A stretch of DNA of 7,777 nt, from assembly GCA_964498725.1 (NCBI GenBank), contig CAZCHS010000137.1, positions 1 to 7,777 on the forward strand, in the 5' to 3' direction. Shown here piece by piece: positions 5,835-7,777 of this stretch (position 1 is its first letter; every line of letters starts with the position of its first letter). Under the pieces are notes generated by a model. It did no database searches and was not told the DNA's origin. It saw only the letters and a program-made list of their open reading frames with translations. Origin of the DNA: JAFGTP01 sp964498725 (GTDB lineage: Bacteria; Fidelibacterota; UBA2242; JAFGTP01). Position numbers and translations under genes: made by a program.

Positions 5835-7777
5835 ATGATTAAAAAATTTACACCACCAATTGATATCAAAACAGCAGAAGAATGGGCCGCAAAAAAAGTC
5901 GCCCAAATGACACTGGCAGAAAAAATATCCATGATTGGCGGCCGGGAAGCTTTTTATACCGAAGAGATACCGCGATTGAATATTCCGAAAGTGCTTTTTG
6001 CCGACGCTTCCATGGGATTAAATTTCCGCACAGAATTTCAGGATTTCACCTATGATGTGACTATCGATAAATCAACCGCCATGCCCTGCAAATTATTATT
6101 AGCGGCCACTTGGAACAAGCAACTGGCTTATGACTATGCGCAAGCAGTTGGCGAAGAATGCCGGGCCAATGCCACACCGGTTTTATTAGGACCGGGCATG
6201 AATATCTATCGTCACTCCCAATGCGGCCGGAATTTTGAATATGTGGGTGAAGATCCCTTTCTTGCGTCGCGCATTATTGAAAATTATGTGGTTGGTTTAC
6301 AGAACACCGGCACCATCGCCACACTGAAACATTTTGTCGCCAATAATACCGATTATTTCCGGCGCAAAAGCAATTCCATAGTTGATGAACGGACACTTCA
6401 TGAAATCTATATGCCGGCCTTCAAAGCGGGCATCGAAGCGGGCGCTATGGCTGTCATGACGTCATATAATTTAGTCAATGGTGAATGGGCCGGGCAGAGC
6501 GACTATGTGATCAATCATTTACTTCGTGATAAGTTAGATTTTCAGTGGCTGGTAATGACCGACTGGTGGAGCGTTTATGATGGTGAAAAGGTCATTAAAT
6601 CCGGGCAGGATTTGGAAATGCCGGCTAACGAGGCAGTATTAAATGCTGAGGAACTGGTCAAGGATGGGAAAGTCGATGAAATTGATATTGACCGCATGGT
6701 GATCTCTGTTTTAAAAACCCTGTACGCGATGCAGGCCTTTGACAGAAAACCGGACAAGGAAATGATTAAAAAGATTGACGAGCACGCCAAAACCGCTCTA
6801 AAAATTGCCCGTGAAGGCATTGTGCTACTAAAAAATGAAAAGAATATTTTACCAATAAAAAATAAATCCGGGATTTTATTAACCGGTCCCTACGCGAATA
6901 AAATCGCTGAAGGTGGCGGCGCTGCAACTGTGAAAGGGTATGACCAGATACGACTAAATCAAGCCCTGACAGAGGAATTTGGAAATTCAATCGTTTATAT
7001 GACTAAACCTTCAGATGATCAAATAAAAGATGCCTCCGCTGTTCTCCTGAGTATTGGAACGTTTGACAGTGAAGGTTGGGACAGACCGTTTGACCTACCA
7101 GAAGAAATGGAAACCCTCATCCACCATGTTGCCGATCTGAATTCCAACACTATTGTGATTGTTAATTCCGGCAGCGGCATCAAAATGACCAATTGGTGTA
7201 ACAAAGTCGCGGCAATTATCTACGGCTGGTATCCCGGACAAAACGGGAATATTGCCATCGCCGAGATCATCAGTGGCAAAACCAATCCATCAGGCAAACT
7301 CCCCATCACCATTGAAAAAGACTTCACTGATTCTCCGGGCGCTGATTATTTGCCGGAAGGTGAAGAACTCTATTCCGACTGGAATGATGAAGAAGAGAAA
7401 AAACGGGAAGTTTATGACCTGCCGTATAAAGAAGGAAATCTGGTTGGATACCGTTGGTATGACACTAAGAGGATTGAACCGCTATTTCCCTTTGGGCACG
7501 GTCTTTCCTACACAAAATTCAACTATGCCAACCTGAATATTGATAAACCGGAATTCACTGCTGATGAACCAGTCAATATTACTTTTGACCTGACCAACAC
7601 CGGGCCATTAGCAGGGGCTGAAATCGCACAACTCTATGTCTCCGATTTGGAATGTACAGTGGCGCGGCCTGTGAAGGAACTAAAAGGCTTTGAAAAGATC
7701 CATTTGGAACCCGGTGAAACAAAAGCCATCACAATAACTTTAGATAAAGAAGATTTTTCTTTTTATGATGAAAAGCA
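5835..7777 (+). CDS. GH3 beta-glucosidase-type glycoside hydrolase (3' partial)
   Basis: GH3 retaining exo-beta-glycosidase, probably hydrolysing cellobiose or related oligosaccharides to monosaccharides. Starts at the ATG at 5835 with AGAGG 4 bases upstream; 647 codons are visible and no stop is reached. TIM-barrel landmarks: FADASMG (Asp57), CGRNFEYVGEDP (Arg132), TLKHFVANN (Lys165, His166), VDERTLHEIYMPAF and VMTDWWS with nucleophile Asp243. The second domain begins near VLLKNEKNILP (about 330) and carries GTFDSEGWDR, where Glu413 is the likely acid/base. PFGHGLSYTKF precedes a fibronectin III-like domain (from about 573) cut by the window end, with perhaps only a few dozen residues missing. 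No signal peptide (MIKKFTPPID), so a cytoplasmic enzyme is predicted. An acidic stretch GEELYSDWNDEEEKKRE sits before VGYRWYD. FADASMG replaces the more usual DGPxG substrate-binding motif. It belongs to a different GH3 branch from the gene at the window start. Confidence 0.94.
   Translation, partial: MIKKFTPPIDIKTAEEWAAKKVAQMTLAEKISMIGGREAFYTEEIPRLNIPKVLFADASMGLNFRTEFQDFTYDVTIDKSTAMPCKLLLAATWNKQLAYDYAQAVGEECRANATPVLLGPGMNIYRHSQCGRNFEYVGEDPFLASRIIENYVVGLQNTGTIATLKHFVANNTDYFRRKSNSIVDERTLHEIYMPAFKAGIEAGAMAVMTSYNLVNGEWAGQSDYVINHLLRDKLDFQWLVMTDWWSVYDGEKVIKSGQDLEMPANEAVLNAEELVKDGKVDEIDIDRMVISVLKTLYAMQAFDRKPDKEMIKKIDEHAKTALKIAREGIVLLKNEKNILPIKNKSGILLTGPYANKIAEGGGAATVKGYDQIRLNQALTEEFGNSIVYMTKPSDDQIKDASAVLLSIGTFDSEGWDRPFDLPEEMETLIHHVADLNSNTIVIVNSGSGIKMTNWCNKVAAIIYGWYPGQNGNIAIAEIISGKTNPSGKLPITIEKDFTDSPGADYLPEGEELYSDWNDEEEKKREVYDLPYKEGNLVGYRWYDTKRIEPLFPFGHGLSYTKFNYANLNIDKPEFTADEPVNITFDLTNTGPLAGAEIAQLYVSDLECTVARPVKELKGFEKIHLEPGETKAITITLDKEDFSFYDEK

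Noticed and set aside
7252..7536. Plus-strand open frame of 94 codons inside the second GH3
   Set aside because: Out of frame with the continuous GH3 reading frame, which keeps its family motifs across this stretch.

Overview
The window is a compact carbohydrate-degradation locus with all four genes on the + strand: a 5'-truncated glycoside hydrolase family 3 (GH3) gene, an AGE-family (N-acylglucosamine/cellobiose 2-epimerase type) gene, an exported GH9 cellulase-type gene, and a second, 3'-truncated GH3 gene. About 93% of the bases are coding. No RNA gene, transposase or CRISPR array was found. The moderate-to-low GC, the K/I/N-rich proteins, the Ala|Gln signal-peptide junction and the protein styles suggest a polysaccharide-degrading bacterium of the Bacteroidota or the wider Bacteroidota/Calditrichota-like assemblage. 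This is an inference from style; there is no taxonomic marker in the window.

Layout. 1-1391: C-terminal two thirds of a GH3 enzyme, starting one codon before its catalytic Asp (SDCW motif). 1392-1472: short spacer with a strongly Shine-Dalgarno-preceded three-codon mini-ORF and a 13-base motif (TAATTATAACAGT). 1473-2846: AGE-family epimerase with a hydrophobic N-terminus that an internal, better-spaced start would remove. 2847-3018: spacer with two copies of a hairpin repeat, the first touching the epimerase stop codon. 3019-5574: GH9 protein with signal peptide, a roughly 245-residue N-terminal region I do not recognise, an Ig-like domain and a GH9 catalytic domain with its DAGDYD motif and C-terminal Glu. 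5575-5834: spacer packed with four inverted repeats about 42-47 bases apart, then a second exact copy of the 13-base motif. 5835-7777: GH3 enzyme without a signal peptide, running off the window end.

How the genes may work together (inference): the exported GH9 protein cleaves a beta-1,4-glucan or related glycan outside the cytoplasm; the GH3 enzymes release monosaccharides from the resulting oligosaccharides, at least one of them probably in the cytoplasm; the epimerase converts the reducing-end glucose of cellobiose-type products to mannose, or acts on a free sugar. The least explained parts are the non-coding ones: a hairpin repeat placed directly after two successive stop codons and so bracketing the GH9 gene, the evenly spaced inverted-repeat array, and the 13-base motif shared upstream of two genes.
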